Source of the DNA: Bacteroidales bacterium
GTDB taxonomy: Bacteria; Bacteroidota; Bacteroidia; Bacteroidales; F082
Direction of reading: 5' to 3'
DNA length: 64,000 nucleotides
Assembly (NCBI GenBank): GCA_016936505.1
Contig: JAFGXS010000002.1
Coordinates: 62,001 to 126,000, forward strand
Of the stretch, positions 46,156-54,759 are shown one piece after another. A program made the position numbers and the translations under genes. The notes under the pieces were generated by a model that made no database searches, was not told the DNA's origin, and saw only the letters and a list, made by a program, of their open reading frames with translations. How positions within the stretch are numbered: the stretch's first letter is position 1; every line of letters begins with the position of its first letter.

Positions 46156-47106
46156 TTATTTGTCGCTCTTCCCAATTTTAAAAAGGGAGCTGATTGACTC
46201 ATAGTTTTCAACACGTTTGATCACTTCTGCCAACAGGTCAGCTGTGCTCAATACTTTTATTTTTTTGCACTCTTCCTTAATCGGAATCGTATCGGAAACC
46301 ACTACTTCTGAAAATGGCGATTTCCTGATATTCTCATAGGCATTGCCTGAAAAAATAGCATGAGTAGCAATGGCTCTTACACTGTTGGCTCCTTTTTCCA
46401 TAATCAGCTCTCCGGCTTTGGTTATAGAACCGCCTGTGTCAATGATATCGTCTACCAATATCACATCTTTTCCTTCAACATCGCCAATGAGTTGCATTTG
46501 TTCTACCACATTGGGTTTGCTGCGTTGTTTGTAGCAAATGGCAAAGCCTGTGTTCAGCGCCTTGGCATAGCTGGCAGCCCGGCGTGTTCCACCGGTATCA
46601 GGTGAAGCCATCATCAAATTAGGTAGATTCAGACTTTTCAGATACGGATTAAAAATTACCGAGGCATACAAGTGATCCACCGGAATATCAAAAAATCCCT
46701 GTATCTGATCCGCATGCAAATCGATGGTGATTAATCGGGTGATTCCTGTAGACATCAGCAGGTTCGAAATCATTTTGGCACCAATAGAAACCCTGGGTTT
46801 GTCTTTGCGGTCCTGACGGGCGTATCCAAAATAAGGGATTACAGCAGCAATAGTCCTGGCCGAAGCCCTTTTGGCAGCATCAATCATCATCAGTAGTTCC
46901 AGAATATTATCCGCCGGGGGCATTGTGGACTGAACGATAAACACATCCCGTCCACGGATATTTTCTTCGTATGAAGTCTGAAATTCGCCGTCTGAAAAAC
47001 AGACAACTTCTGATTTACCGAGTTGTGTTCCGTAACTTTCGACAATTTTTTCTGCTAAATATTTACTGTTACGACCGGCGAAGATACTGACAATTGGCTC
47101 CTGCAT
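46156..47106 (-). CDS. prs: Ribose-phosphate pyrophosphokinase
   Basis: A 316-aa enzyme making PRPP for nucleotide, His and Trp synthesis. Motifs: FSDGEFQTSYEENIRGRDVFIVQST, PYFGYARQDRKDKPRVSIGAKM, DLHADQIQGFFDIPVDHLYA, and the PRPP loop VILVDDIIDTGGSITKAGEL. Length is standard. A TACTTTTG box at 47148-47141 with TTTG 18 bp further upstream resembles a promoter. Confidence 0.97.
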   Translation of the reverse strand: MQEPIVSIFAGRNSKYLAEKIVESYGTQLGKSEVVCFSDGEFQTSYEENIRGRDVFIVQSTMPPADNILELLMMIDAAKRASARTIAAVIPYFGYARQDRKDKPRVSIGAKMISNLLMSTGITRLITIDLHADQIQGFFDIPVDHLYASVIFNPYLKSLNLPNLMMASPDTGGTRRAASYAKALNTGFAICYKQRSKPNVVEQMQLIGDVEGKDVILVDDIIDTGGSITKAGELIMEKGANSVRAIATHAIFSGNAYENIRKSPFSEVVVSDTIPIKEECKKIKVLSTADLLAEVIKRVENYESISSLFKIGKSDK

Positions 47107-47140
47107 TAGTACTGATACTTAATGGTTTGAAACTGCGGTG

Positions 47141-47170
47141 CAAAAGTAACATAAAATATGAAGCAACAAA
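47141..47170 (-). promoter_or_regulatory. Candidate prs promoter
   Basis: On the minus strand TTTG (47170-47167), 18-bp spacer, then TACTTTTG (47148-47141), near the Bacteroidetes consensus though the spacer is a base short. The prs ATG is 34 bp downstream. Confidence 0.42.
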
Positions 47171-47180
47171 GCCGGAACTG

Positions 47181-48245
47181 TTATTTTTGCTCCAAAGCTA
47201 TTCTAAGATAAACAGGATTATGATCGCTGTTTTCAAAATTCAAGTCTATAGTCTTTACATTCAATAATTTTACGTTAGGTGAAAGAATGAAATAATCGAT
47301 AGTAGTGGTGGCATTTTCACCCCGTACAAACGACTTTACATTGTCTCGGTTCGAAGGGGCAGAAGCATCATAAGCCCAATGCCAGTCGGCAGGAAAGGTT
47401 TTGTCGCTCATCTGAACCTTGGTGGGTTCATATTTATCTCCGGCGTAATTACCCTCGGGTTTAAAATCCGGAGGATTGGCATTCCAGTCGCCACCGGCCA
47501 CCACATAATTGCCTTTGGCATATTCTTCGAGCATTTTGTTTTTGATGATGTTTAGTTCTTTTACACGCAACAGGCTGTCGTATACATAAGCGGAGTTATG
47601 GGTGTTCATCAGAACCAGATCTTTACCGTTGGCGAGTGGGAAACGGGTCAAAATAAAACAGCGATCCAGTAAAAAGAGCTTGTCGGGCCACGAAGCGATG
47701 AGCGGATAGGCAATTCTTTCGGCTTCGGTGAAAGGGAGTTTGGTGAACGTCATTTGACCCGCTTCCACGTGTCCCATGGGTTCGTACAGTGGAACCGGAA
47801 CAAAGGGACATTTGTAATTGTAAGCAAATAAAGCATGACTTCCTTTTTGCGCTTCGCTGATGGCTTTTACTTCGTTGATGTTGTAACTTCTGTGCGAATG
47901 CTCATCTACTTCCTGTATAAACCAGAAGTTGACCGTATCGTGCGTTGTTACGAAATGTTCAATACCATGTAAATATTTTTCTACCATTTTTTCAGATGGA
48001 CGGACTTTCTTTCCGCCATCGTAGAAAAAATCCATTTCGGCACCTAATCCGGCATAGCCGATATTCCAGGTAATAAAACTGAAAGTATCTTGTTGAATAG
48101 GGGTTACGTTGGTTGGTTTTTCATTCATCAGGTTCACCACTTTAGGCGGTCGGTAATCGGTAGCGGTGATGTAAATAAGAAATCCTGCAAAAAGAAGAAT
48201 TGCAGACAGGATAATCCATCCCAGTACTTTGAGAAATTTTTTCAT
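47181..48245 (-). CDS. Endonuclease/exonuclease/phosphatase-family protein, membrane-anchored
   Basis: A 354-aa protein with an N-terminal membrane helix (VLGWIILSAILLFAGFLIYI) and an EEP-fold domain (about residues 55-350). EEP motifs visible are ITWNIGYAGLG, WFIQEVDEHSHRSYN, the GDxN-type VVAGGDWNANPPDFKP, and the C-terminal SDHNPVYLRIAL. It should cleave a phosphodiester or phosphomonoester outside the cytoplasm; the substrate is unknown. It follows the PHP gene by 39 bp on the same strand. Confidence 0.85.
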   Translation of the reverse strand: MKKFLKVLGWIILSAILLFAGFLIYITATDYRPPKVVNLMNEKPTNVTPIQQDTFSFITWNIGYAGLGAEMDFFYDGGKKVRPSEKMVEKYLHGIEHFVTTHDTVNFWFIQEVDEHSHRSYNINEVKAISEAQKGSHALFAYNYKCPFVPVPLYEPMGHVEAGQMTFTKLPFTEAERIAYPLIASWPDKLFLLDRCFILTRFPLANGKDLVLMNTHNSAYVYDSLLRVKELNIIKNKMLEEYAKGNYVVAGGDWNANPPDFKPEGNYAGDKYEPTKVQMSDKTFPADWHWAYDASAPSNRDNVKSFVRGENATTTIDYFILSPNVKLLNVKTIDLNFENSDHNPVYLRIALEQK

Positions 48246-48284
48246 GTGTTCTGTTTTTGTACGGGAAAGGTAGGGAATTTTTTA

Positions 48285-49130
48285 TCACGCCAGCGGAATG
48301 CTGATCCAGTTTTTGTTTTCAAAGTACTGTACCTCATGTATATCGAATTCTTTCAGCCGTAAGACAGTAAACTCAAGCAGGAGATCCAGTTCTTCCGGAT
48401 GGTGGGCATCTGATGAAATGATAACGGGGATATTCAGTTTGGAAACCTGCTGTAAAGTAAACCCGTCGGGGAAGAGTGTATCAGCCCTTTTTTTGTACAT
48501 GCCACGTGTGTTCACCTCAACAATTAAATCTTTTTCTTTGATGAGATGAAGCGTTTCCATAATCAGATCCTGATACCAGTTATCTTCCTCTGTGAAATAA
48601 CGATTCTGGTTGTGCATCCTGATTTTGTCCATATGGCCTACAATCTCGAATTTCTGGCTTTCGATCATTTGATTCACCTGCCTGAAATAGGTCTTGACCG
48701 CTTTTTTAATATTGCCTCCAAAAAGTTTTTGCAGCCCGTCGTCATAAATTTCCTTTTTGGGGCCGTCGATAAACCAAAGTTCATCGTTGTTTTCGGGTTT
48801 GATTAAATGTATTGAACCAATGGCATAATCCAGTTTTAGTTTTTTGCGCCAGTGGGTAAAATTTTCCGAGAATCCGGGAATAAAATCAATTTCAAGCCCA
48901 CGATAAATAGTGATTTGATGCTTGAATTTTTCTTTCAAACGATCCATTTCCGAAACATATTCATCAGCTTTTTCTTCTTTTAGTGAAAAATGAGTGGGAA
49001 AAGGCAGCGGCGAATGTTCGGTAAAACCAACAGCAGCCATTTCCAGTTCTATGGCTTTTTGAATATAAGCTTCTGGGGCCTCAGCTCCGTCAGAAAAATA
49101 ACTGTGTTGGTGCAGGTTGTATCGGATCAT
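48285..49130 (-). CDS. PHP-domain phosphoesterase (histidinol-phosphatase-like)
   Basis: A 281-aa PHP-domain protein. Metal-binding motifs seen: NLHQHSYFSDGAEAP (H-x-H), GFTEHSPLPF, EIDFIPGF, GSIHLI, GHMDKIR and the final ISSDAHHPEEL. It resembles HisJ/HisK histidinol-phosphatases, but no his operon is near, so the exact substrate is open. The start at 49130 (MIRYNLHQHS) is preferred over an ATG six codons upstream. Followed by the EEP gene. Confidence 0.82.
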   Translation of the reverse strand: MIRYNLHQHSYFSDGAEAPEAYIQKAIELEMAAVGFTEHSPLPFPTHFSLKEEKADEYVSEMDRLKEKFKHQITIYRGLEIDFIPGFSENFTHWRKKLKLDYAIGSIHLIKPENNDELWFIDGPKKEIYDDGLQKLFGGNIKKAVKTYFRQVNQMIESQKFEIVGHMDKIRMHNQNRYFTEEDNWYQDLIMETLHLIKEKDLIVEVNTRGMYKKRADTLFPDGFTLQQVSKLNIPVIISSDAHHPEELDLLLEFTVLRLKEFDIHEVQYFENKNWISIPLA

Positions 49131-49491
49131 GGAAAAAGTTTTATGCAAAGTAAAGGAAAACCAGTGTCATTTCCATATTCTTACAGAAGCATAAGGTAGA
49201 TGCCTTCAGTGCGTCTCCGATATAAAGCTATAATTTAAACATATTAAAACCGTAATTAAACCGTAGTTTATTCGATTTTATATGAATGAACTACGAGTAA
49301 ACTACGAACTAACTTCGAAGGAACTTCGAAGGAACCTATGACTTACCCCGGAGGAAGACCGGCTCTGGTGAGGAAGTGTCCCCAAGAAAAAGTACAGGTT
49401 TTTCTTGGGCGGTTAGCCTCAAATTACGCATTCCCCTTAGAAAAATGCTTTAAATGTTTCCGTATTTTTGTGCGGTTAAAAAAACAGAACA
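49131..49491. repeat. Repeat-rich 361-bp divergent gap with strong hairpin
   Basis: No credible gene is present. At 49241-49340 there is a cluster of short repeats: AAACCGTA twice, a 9-bp inverted repeat CGTAGTTTA/TAAACTACG (49262-49270 and 49298-49306), and a tandem 11-bp unit AACTTCGAAGG (49311-49332). At 49381-49409 an 11-bp perfect stem, CCCAAGAAAAA/TTTTTCTTGGG, closes a 7-base loop. A TATTTTTG box at 49463-49470 is a likely -7 element for tdh. Confidence 0.6.
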
Positions 49492-50439
49492 ATGGACAAT
49501 ATCCTGGTGATTGGCAGTTCAGGACAAATCGGTTCCGAACTGGTTATGGCACTGAGAAAAATTTATGGCAACGATCATGTTTTTGCCACTGATATCAAAC
49601 AGCCTACTCCTGAGGTTCAGGAAACCGGCCCTTTCCAGATTTTGGATGTGCTGGACTTTAAAAACCTGTTGCATTTCATCGTAAGATATAAAATTACACA
49701 GGTATATAATCTGGCTGCAGTACTGTCGGGCAATGCCGAAAAAATTCCGTTGCAAGCCTGGGATATTAACATGAAGGCTTTGATGAACACGCTGGAAGCT
49801 GCCCGCCAGTCGGATGCCAAAAAGCTGTTCTGGCCCAGTTCAATTGCTGTTTTTGGACCTACGACACCCCGTCATAATACACCACAACTTACGGTGATGG
49901 AACCCAATACCGTGTATGGAATTTCTAAACTGGCCGGTGAACGTTGGGGAGAATATTATCACAACCGTTATGGCGTGGATTTCCGCAGTGTGCGCTACCC
50001 CGGATTGATTAGCTACAAAACAGAACCGGGTGGCGGGACTACCGATTATGCTGTGGAAATCTTTTTCGAAGCCATCGAAAAAGCAAAATACCAGTGTTTT
50101 TTGAAAGAAGACACCGCTTTGCCCATGATGTTTATGGATGATGCCATTGCCAATACCATTCGTTTAATGCAGGCTGATCCGAAAAAACTGACCCATCGTT
50201 CGGCATACAATATGGCCGGAATTTCTTTTGATCCGAAAGGAATATCAGAGGCTATTCGTAAACACATTCCGGAATTTGAAATCTCCTATAAACCCGATTT
50301 CCGTCAGGCGATTGCCGACAGCTGGCCGGCTAGTATTGATGATAGCGTGGCGCAAAAAGACTGGGGACTGACCAATACTTACGATCTGGAAAAAATGACA
50401 AAACTTATGCTGGAGAAAATCAAAGAAATGAAAGGCTAA
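49492..50439 (+). CDS. L-threonine 3-dehydrogenase, SDR type
   Basis: A 315-aa extended SDR enzyme oxidising L-threonine to 2-amino-3-ketobutyrate with NAD. The Rossmann motif GSSGQIGSELV opens the protein, the catalytic Tyr-Lys pair is YGISKLAGE (about residues 143-151), and the segments NTVYGISKLAGERWGEYY, RYPGLISYKTEPGGGTTDYAVEIF and LPMMFMDDAI are characteristic of this epimerase-like TDH, which Bacteroidetes use instead of the zinc-dependent form. kbl, the partner ligase, is not adjacent. The end overlaps the convergent thioesterase by 4 bp. Confidence 0.87.
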   Translation: MDNILVIGSSGQIGSELVMALRKIYGNDHVFATDIKQPTPEVQETGPFQILDVLDFKNLLHFIVRYKITQVYNLAAVLSGNAEKIPLQAWDINMKALMNTLEAARQSDAKKLFWPSSIAVFGPTTPRHNTPQLTVMEPNTVYGISKLAGERWGEYYHNRYGVDFRSVRYPGLISYKTEPGGGTTDYAVEIFFEAIEKAKYQCFLKEDTALPMMFMDDAIANTIRLMQADPKKLTHRSAYNMAGISFDPKGISEAIRKHIPEFEISYKPDFRQAIADSWPASIDDSVAQKDWGLTNTYDLEKMTKLMLEKIKEMKG

Positions 50440-50882
50440 CGATTGCCTTTTTCTATGATTTGAAAATTTTCGCTTTTGGGAAGTGACATAAAATGGTCTG
50501 TGATTTCCTGTGGAGGAGCCGTGATTTTACGTTCTTTAATATCGATCCAGGCGCCTTCTACAATAATTTCTGCAGCTTTTTTTCCTCCATCTTTATAAAG
50601 GTGATGGATCATACTCCAGAATCTCCCGTCTTTGGAGGTTCCCAGCATTTCAAGGTCAACAGTCAGTTTTTCACCCTGGCGCACTTCTCTCATAAATCGG
50701 GTTTCTTCACGAAACAACACGGGACCTAATCCCAGGCTTAACAACTTATCCATTGTGTATCCCTGTTCGTCCAGATAGGACATGCGAACCTGGGCAGCAT
50801 AATCATTATAAGCCGTGTGACGCATGTGGTTGTTGGGATCGAAATCGGCCCAAATGGGATGGAAAGTTATTTCAAATTTCAT
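50436..50882 (-). CDS. Hot-dog fold acyl-CoA thioesterase
   Basis: A 148-aa 4HBT-type thioesterase that hydrolyses acyl-CoAs. The active-site region HPIWADFDPNNHMRHTAYNDYAAQVRMSYLDEQG holds the catalytic Asp within the conserved hot-dog helix (about residues 10-40); EETRFMREVRQGEKLTVDLEMLG continues the fold. The start at 50882 (MKFEITFHPIWADFD) fits family length; the upstream codons do not. tnaA lies upstream on the same strand but is ended by a terminator. Confidence 0.85.
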   Translation of the reverse strand: MKFEITFHPIWADFDPNNHMRHTAYNDYAAQVRMSYLDEQGYTMDKLLSLGLGPVLFREETRFMREVRQGEKLTVDLEMLGTSKDGRFWSMIHHLYKDGGKKAAEIIVEGAWIDIKERKITAPPQEITDHFMSLPKSENFQIIEKGNR

Positions 50883-50913
50883 GATACCGGGTTTAATTAA
50901 GTTGCCAAAATTA

Positions 50914-50949
50914 GAAAAAATAAAGGGCACATGATTGATGCGCCCTTTT
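50914..50949 (-). terminator. Terminator after tnaA
   Basis: On the minus strand AAAGGGC/GCCCTTT forms a stem followed by ATTTTTT, 20 bp after the tnaA stop. Confidence 0.75.
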
Positions 50950-50969
50950 AATAAAATGTTTTTTAAGAA

Positions 50970-52346
50970 TTAGATTTTATCCAATTCCACAGTGAAATGT
51001 CGCAATAAAGCTGCTTCTTTTACAATACGAAGTCCTTTGGTTATACTTTCTCTACGTTCAAAAACATTGATCAAAGCGGCAGCAATGTAATCCATGTGGT
51101 TGTTGGTGTAAACTCTTCTCGGAATAGCCAGTCGCAGCCATTCTTTTTCCGGGTAACGATTTTCTCCGGTATTTGGATCGCGGTCGGCGAGCAAGGTTCC
51201 AATTTCCACACTGCGGACACCGCTTTCCAGATACAGTTCAACAGCCAGGGTTTGTGCCACATATTCTTCTTTGGCAACCTTGGGTAAAAAGGCTTTGGCA
51301 TCAACAAAAATAGCGTGGCCTCCATACGGATACTGAACAGCAATTCCTTTTTCGCGTAATTGTTCCCCTAAATAGGCAACCTGTGAAATACGGGTGTTCA
51401 GGTAATCGTATTCGGTTCCTTCATAAAGGCCTTGTGCCAGCGCGTTCATATCGCGGCCTGACATTCCCCCGTAAGTAATGTAACCTTCAAATAAAATATT
51501 GAACTGACTGGCTTTTTCAAAATCGTCTTTGTGCCTGAAGCCAATGAAACCACCCATGTTCACAATGGCATCTTTTTTACTGCTCATGGTCATGCCATCG
51601 GCATAAGAAAACATTTCACGTGTAATTTCACGGATTTCTTTGTTTTCGTATCCTTTTTCCCGCTCACGGATAAAATAGGCGTTTTCGGCGAAACGCGCAG
51701 CATCAAAGAAGACAGGAATACCGTAACGGTCAGCCATTTCTTTAACAGCTTTCATGTTTTCCATCGAAACCGGTTGTCCACCTGTAGAATTGCAGGTTAC
51801 GGTAACTATTATTAAAGGAATCTGTGATTTGGGATATTTTTTCAGAACCGCTTCCAGCTTTTCCAGGTCCAGGTTTCCTTTAAAAGGGAAATATTCTTCT
51901 GTGTGATTGGCTTCATCAACGGTACAGTCGATAGCCGAGGCTTTTCTGTATTCGATATGTCCTTTGGTGGTATCGAAATGGGCGTTGCCCGGAATAATAT
52001 CTCCTTCTTTGATGAGCGCCGAAAACAAAACATTTTCAGCTGCCCGTCCCTGGTGGGTGGGTAGGAAATAGTCGAATCCGGTAATATCGCGGATGGTGTT
52101 TTTTAAGTTGTAATAGGATGAAGCCCCGGCATAACTTTCATCGCCCATCATCAGGGCTGCCCATTGTTTATCGCTCATTGCTCCGGTTCCGGAGTCGGTA
52201 AGCAGGTCGATGAATACCTGGTTGCTTTTCAGGTTAAACAGGTTGTAGCCTGCAGACTTTATCCATTGTTCGCGTTCTTCGCGCGTACTTTTTTTTATGC
52301 TTTCAACAGCTTTAATTTTATATGATTCTGCAAATGGTAAATCCAT
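50970..52346 (-). CDS. tnaA: Tryptophanase
   Basis: A 458-aa PLP enzyme cleaving tryptophan to indole, pyruvate and ammonia. Family motifs: IDLLTDSGTGAMSDKQWAALMMGDESYAG, PTHQGRAAENVLF, and the PLP lysine in MSSKKDAIVNMGG (about residue 258). It is separated from tyrosine phenol-lyase by three diagnostic sites: VRSVEIGT has Val and Ile where tyrosine phenol-lyase has Met and Arg (about residues 380-385), and LRHFT near the C-terminus has His where that enzyme has Phe. A 5' leader of some 145 nt contains two alternative hairpins. Confidence 0.92.
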   Translation of the reverse strand: MDLPFAESYKIKAVESIKKSTREEREQWIKSAGYNLFNLKSNQVFIDLLTDSGTGAMSDKQWAALMMGDESYAGASSYYNLKNTIRDITGFDYFLPTHQGRAAENVLFSALIKEGDIIPGNAHFDTTKGHIEYRKASAIDCTVDEANHTEEYFPFKGNLDLEKLEAVLKKYPKSQIPLIIVTVTCNSTGGQPVSMENMKAVKEMADRYGIPVFFDAARFAENAYFIREREKGYENKEIREITREMFSYADGMTMSSKKDAIVNMGGFIGFRHKDDFEKASQFNILFEGYITYGGMSGRDMNALAQGLYEGTEYDYLNTRISQVAYLGEQLREKGIAVQYPYGGHAIFVDAKAFLPKVAKEEYVAQTLAVELYLESGVRSVEIGTLLADRDPNTGENRYPEKEWLRLAIPRRVYTNNHMDYIAAALINVFERRESITKGLRIVKEAALLRHFTVELDKI

Positions 52347-52386
52347 GATCGTAATTTTAAATGTGAAAAAATCAGTTAACGTCAGG

Positions 52387-52440
52387 ACTCCGACAAGGAG
52401 TGTCGGCTAGCAGAAACGGTCTCTTTCCTTGATATTAAGG
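52387..52440 (-). promoter_or_regulatory. tnaA leader with mutually exclusive hairpins
   Basis: In the tnaA leader, read on the minus strand, CCGACA-CTCCT-TGTCGG (52406-52390) forms a perfect 6-bp stem; ACTCC-TTGTC-GGAGT (52401-52387) forms a competing 5-bp stem from overlapping bases. A separate 7-bp TTTCCTT/AAGGAAA hairpin lies just upstream (52442-52423). A TACTTTTG box at 52505-52498 may be the promoter. Confidence 0.45.
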
Positions 52441-52574
52441 AAATTTCTTTTGGTATGTAGTTTATTTAATAACAACATTTCCATAAAAAGTATGGTGCAA
52501 AAGTAAGCAAAATTTCACGTTTTGTAAGGAACCGGATTTCTGTGTAAGAATAACAAATGTTATTTTTGTAAAAA

Positions 52575-53360
52575 ATGAATAATAATCAACTCATGGAAAA
52601 TAAGTGGACACTTCAAAATAAAACAGCATTAATTACCGGTAGTACCAAGGGAATTGGTAAAGCAATATCAGAGGAACTGGCATCGTTGGGTTCAGAAGTT
52701 TATATTGTGGCCCGCAATCAGAAAGAAGTAGACGATCAGGTTTCTTTCCTTACGGGAAAAGGTTATTCGGCTTACGGAATTTATGCTGATGTTACGAAAC
52801 CTGAAGACCGCAAAAGAATGGTTCAAACTGTAAATGAAAAATCGGGTAAACTGGATATTCTGGTCAATAATGTGGGAACCAACATCAGGAAAAAAGCAGT
52901 GGAATATACGGAAGAAGAATACTATTCCATTTTTAATACAAATATGCATGCCAATTTCATGCTCTCAAGAATGTTCCATCCTTTGTTAAAGAAATCAGGA
53001 AGTGCAGCGGTTGTCAGCGTGCTTTCGGTCGCCGGACTACTTCATTTGCGCACCGGGGCGCCTTATGGAATGACCAAAGCAGCATTGGTTCAGTTAACCA
53101 AAAACCTGGCGGTGGAGTGGGCTGAAGATGATATCAGGGTAAATTCTGTAGCACCATGGTACACGCAAACTCCGCTGGTAAAATCTCTGCTTGAGAACAA
53201 AGAATATCTGGATAATGTGCTTACCAGAACCCCCATCAAAAGAATAGCTGAACCTGAAGAGGTGGCTTCAGCCGTAGCCTTTTTCTGTATGCCTGCCTCA
53301 TCTTATATAACCGGACAAACTCTGGCTGTAGATGGTGGATTTACTGTCAATGGCTTTTAG
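52575..53360 (+). CDS. Short-chain dehydrogenase/reductase (tropinone-reductase-like)
   Basis: A 261-aa classical SDR oxidoreductase. Cofactor motif [25 protein letters not shown], catalytic Ser in VSVLSVAG and Tyr-Lys in [11 protein letters not shown] (about residues 163-167), then [32 protein letters not shown]. The NVGTN and [18 protein letters not shown] features resemble tropinone reductase-like SDRs, but substrate cannot be assigned. An ATG six codons downstream is an alternative start. TATTTTTG at 52561-52568 may be the -7 box. Confidence 0.85.
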   Translation: MNNNQLMENKWTLQNKTALITGSTKGIGKAISEELASLGSEVYIVARNQKEVDDQVSFLTGKGYSAYGIYADVTKPEDRKRMVQTVNEKSGKLDILVNNVGTNIRKKAVEYTEEEYYSIFNTNMHANFMLSRMFHPLLKKSGSAAVVSVLSVAGLLHLRTGAPYGMTKAALVQLTKNLAVEWAEDDIRVNSVAPWYTQTPLVKSLLENKEYLDNVLTRTPIKRIAEPEEVASAVAFFCMPASSYITGQTLAVDGGFTVNGF

Positions 53361-53471
53361 TAAACCGGCCGGAAACAATACATTATACTTAATCGTTAAT
53401 TTTTGTTAAAAACCCTGAAAAAATGGGTTAATTCATAGCTTTGCATGCTAAATAAACAAATAATAGTAACT

Positions 53472-54590
53472 ATGCGTAAGGTATTTTATTCTTTCAGCGT
53501 ATTTTTTGTTGCGCTCGTTTTTCTTAGTTCTTGTGAAAACCAAAAAAAATCGGGTTATACCATTGACATTAATTTTACCAATTTAAAGCCCGACACTGAA
53601 ATTGTTCTTCAGAAAAGAGATAACGGAAGCTGGGTTAAACTTGATTCGGCCACTTTAAAAGAGGGTAAGGGAACATTGTCAGGCGAAGTGAAATCGCCCG
53701 AACTATTGTATCTTACCCTGAATAAATTCAATGTATATATTCCTATCTGGGTTGAAAACAGCACCATTACTGTTGAAGCCGGATTGAACTCTTTGACTCA
53801 TCCTAAAATTACAGGATCAAAGGTTCAGGATGAATATTATGCATTTATGGATTCGACCCAGCAATTCTCAAACAGAGAAAAAGCTTTGGGAGAAGCTTAC
53901 CGCGATGCCAGAACCAAGAATGATATGGCTAAAATGAAAGACATTGAAAATGACTTCGACAGTCTGCAGGGTTTAAAAATGAATTACCTGTTGGGTTATG
54001 CCGAGCGTCATAATAAAAGTGTGATTTCTCCTTATATAGTAATGAGCAACTCCTATGCTTTAACTCTGCCGCAGTTGGAAAAAGCTACCAATAGTTTCGA
54101 TAGTACACTGGCACAAAATCAATATGTTCAGTATTTGAAAAACAGAGTTGCCACGTTGCAACGCAGTGCCATTGGCCAGCCCTATATCGATTTTACGCTC
54201 AACGATCCTGAAGGTAAACCTGTTTCTCTGGAGTCGGTAGTAAAGAAAAATAAATACACTTTGGTTGACTTCTGGGCATCATGGTGTATGCCTTGTCGTG
54301 CCGAAAACCCCAATGTGGTTAAAGCATACAATACATTCCACAAAAAAGGGTTTACCGTTTTTGGTGTTTCGCTCGATAAAAACCACCAAAGCTGGGTAGA
54401 TGCCATCAAAAAAGACGGATTGGTTTGGACACAGGTTTCTGACCTTCAGTTCTGGAATTCAGCTGCCGGTAAATTATATGGTGTTCAGTCTATTCCACAC
54501 AACGTTTTGATTGGTCCCGATGGAACCATTGTTGCTAAAAACCTTAGAGGAGACGAATTACAATCTACACTTAAAAAGCTTTTGAAATAA
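53472..54590 (+). CDS. TlpA-like thioredoxin lipoprotein with DUF4369 domain
   Basis: A 372-aa exported thiol-disulfide protein. The signal peptide ends in the lipobox LSSC (about residue 21), and an N-terminal DUF4369-like domain (about 25-120, DINFTNLKPDTEIVLQKRDNGSWVKLDSATLKEGKG) precedes a helical linker and a C-terminal AhpC/TlpA thioredoxin domain with the redox motif CMPC in VDFWASWCMPCRAENPNV (about residue 273). cis-Pro is in SIPHNVLIGPDG. It likely reduces periplasmic disulfides. Start 53472 gives the correct signal. The TAGCTTTG box at 53436-53443 fits a promoter. Confidence 0.9.
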   Translation: MRKVFYSFSVFFVALVFLSSCENQKKSGYTIDINFTNLKPDTEIVLQKRDNGSWVKLDSATLKEGKGTLSGEVKSPELLYLTLNKFNVYIPIWVENSTITVEAGLNSLTHPKITGSKVQDEYYAFMDSTQQFSNREKALGEAYRDARTKNDMAKMKDIENDFDSLQGLKMNYLLGYAERHNKSVISPYIVMSNSYALTLPQLEKATNSFDSTLAQNQYVQYLKNRVATLQRSAIGQPYIDFTLNDPEGKPVSLESVVKKNKYTLVDFWASWCMPCRAENPNVVKAYNTFHKKGFTVFGVSLDKNHQSWVDAIKKDGLVWTQVSDLQFWNSAAGKLYGVQSIPHNVLIGPDGTIVAKNLRGDELQSTLKKLLK

Positions 54591-54618
54591 TTTTGTTTTC
54601 AATTTTTTCTGTTTTTAA

Positions 54619-54649
54619 AGTCCGGAGATTTTTCTCCGGACTTTTTTTA
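54619..54649 (+). terminator. Terminator after TlpA-like gene
   Basis: A 10-bp stem, AGTCCGGAGA with TCTCCGGACT, loop TTTT, followed by seven T. Confidence 0.92.
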
Positions 54650-54759
54650 TTTAACAGGTTTTAACAATTGGCATAATTATTATTTTAGCCGTCAATTAAT
54701 TGATCAGTTTCATTCCGCATTGTTCGAAAACCTTAAAATAACCTGTTAATCACTGAATT

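Noticed and set aside
49241-49340. Possible CRISPR-like or attachment-site repeats
   Set aside because: Units are short, irregular and not spaced by constant unique sequence; no integrase or cas gene is adjacent.
49338-49592. 84-codon plus-strand frame upstream of and overlapping tdh
   Set aside because: It spans the 11-bp hairpin and promoter box, has no family resemblance and overlaps a certain gene.
50970-52346. Annotation as tyrosine phenol-lyase
   Set aside because: Diagnostic Met/Arg and Phe residues of that enzyme are replaced by Val/Ile and His.
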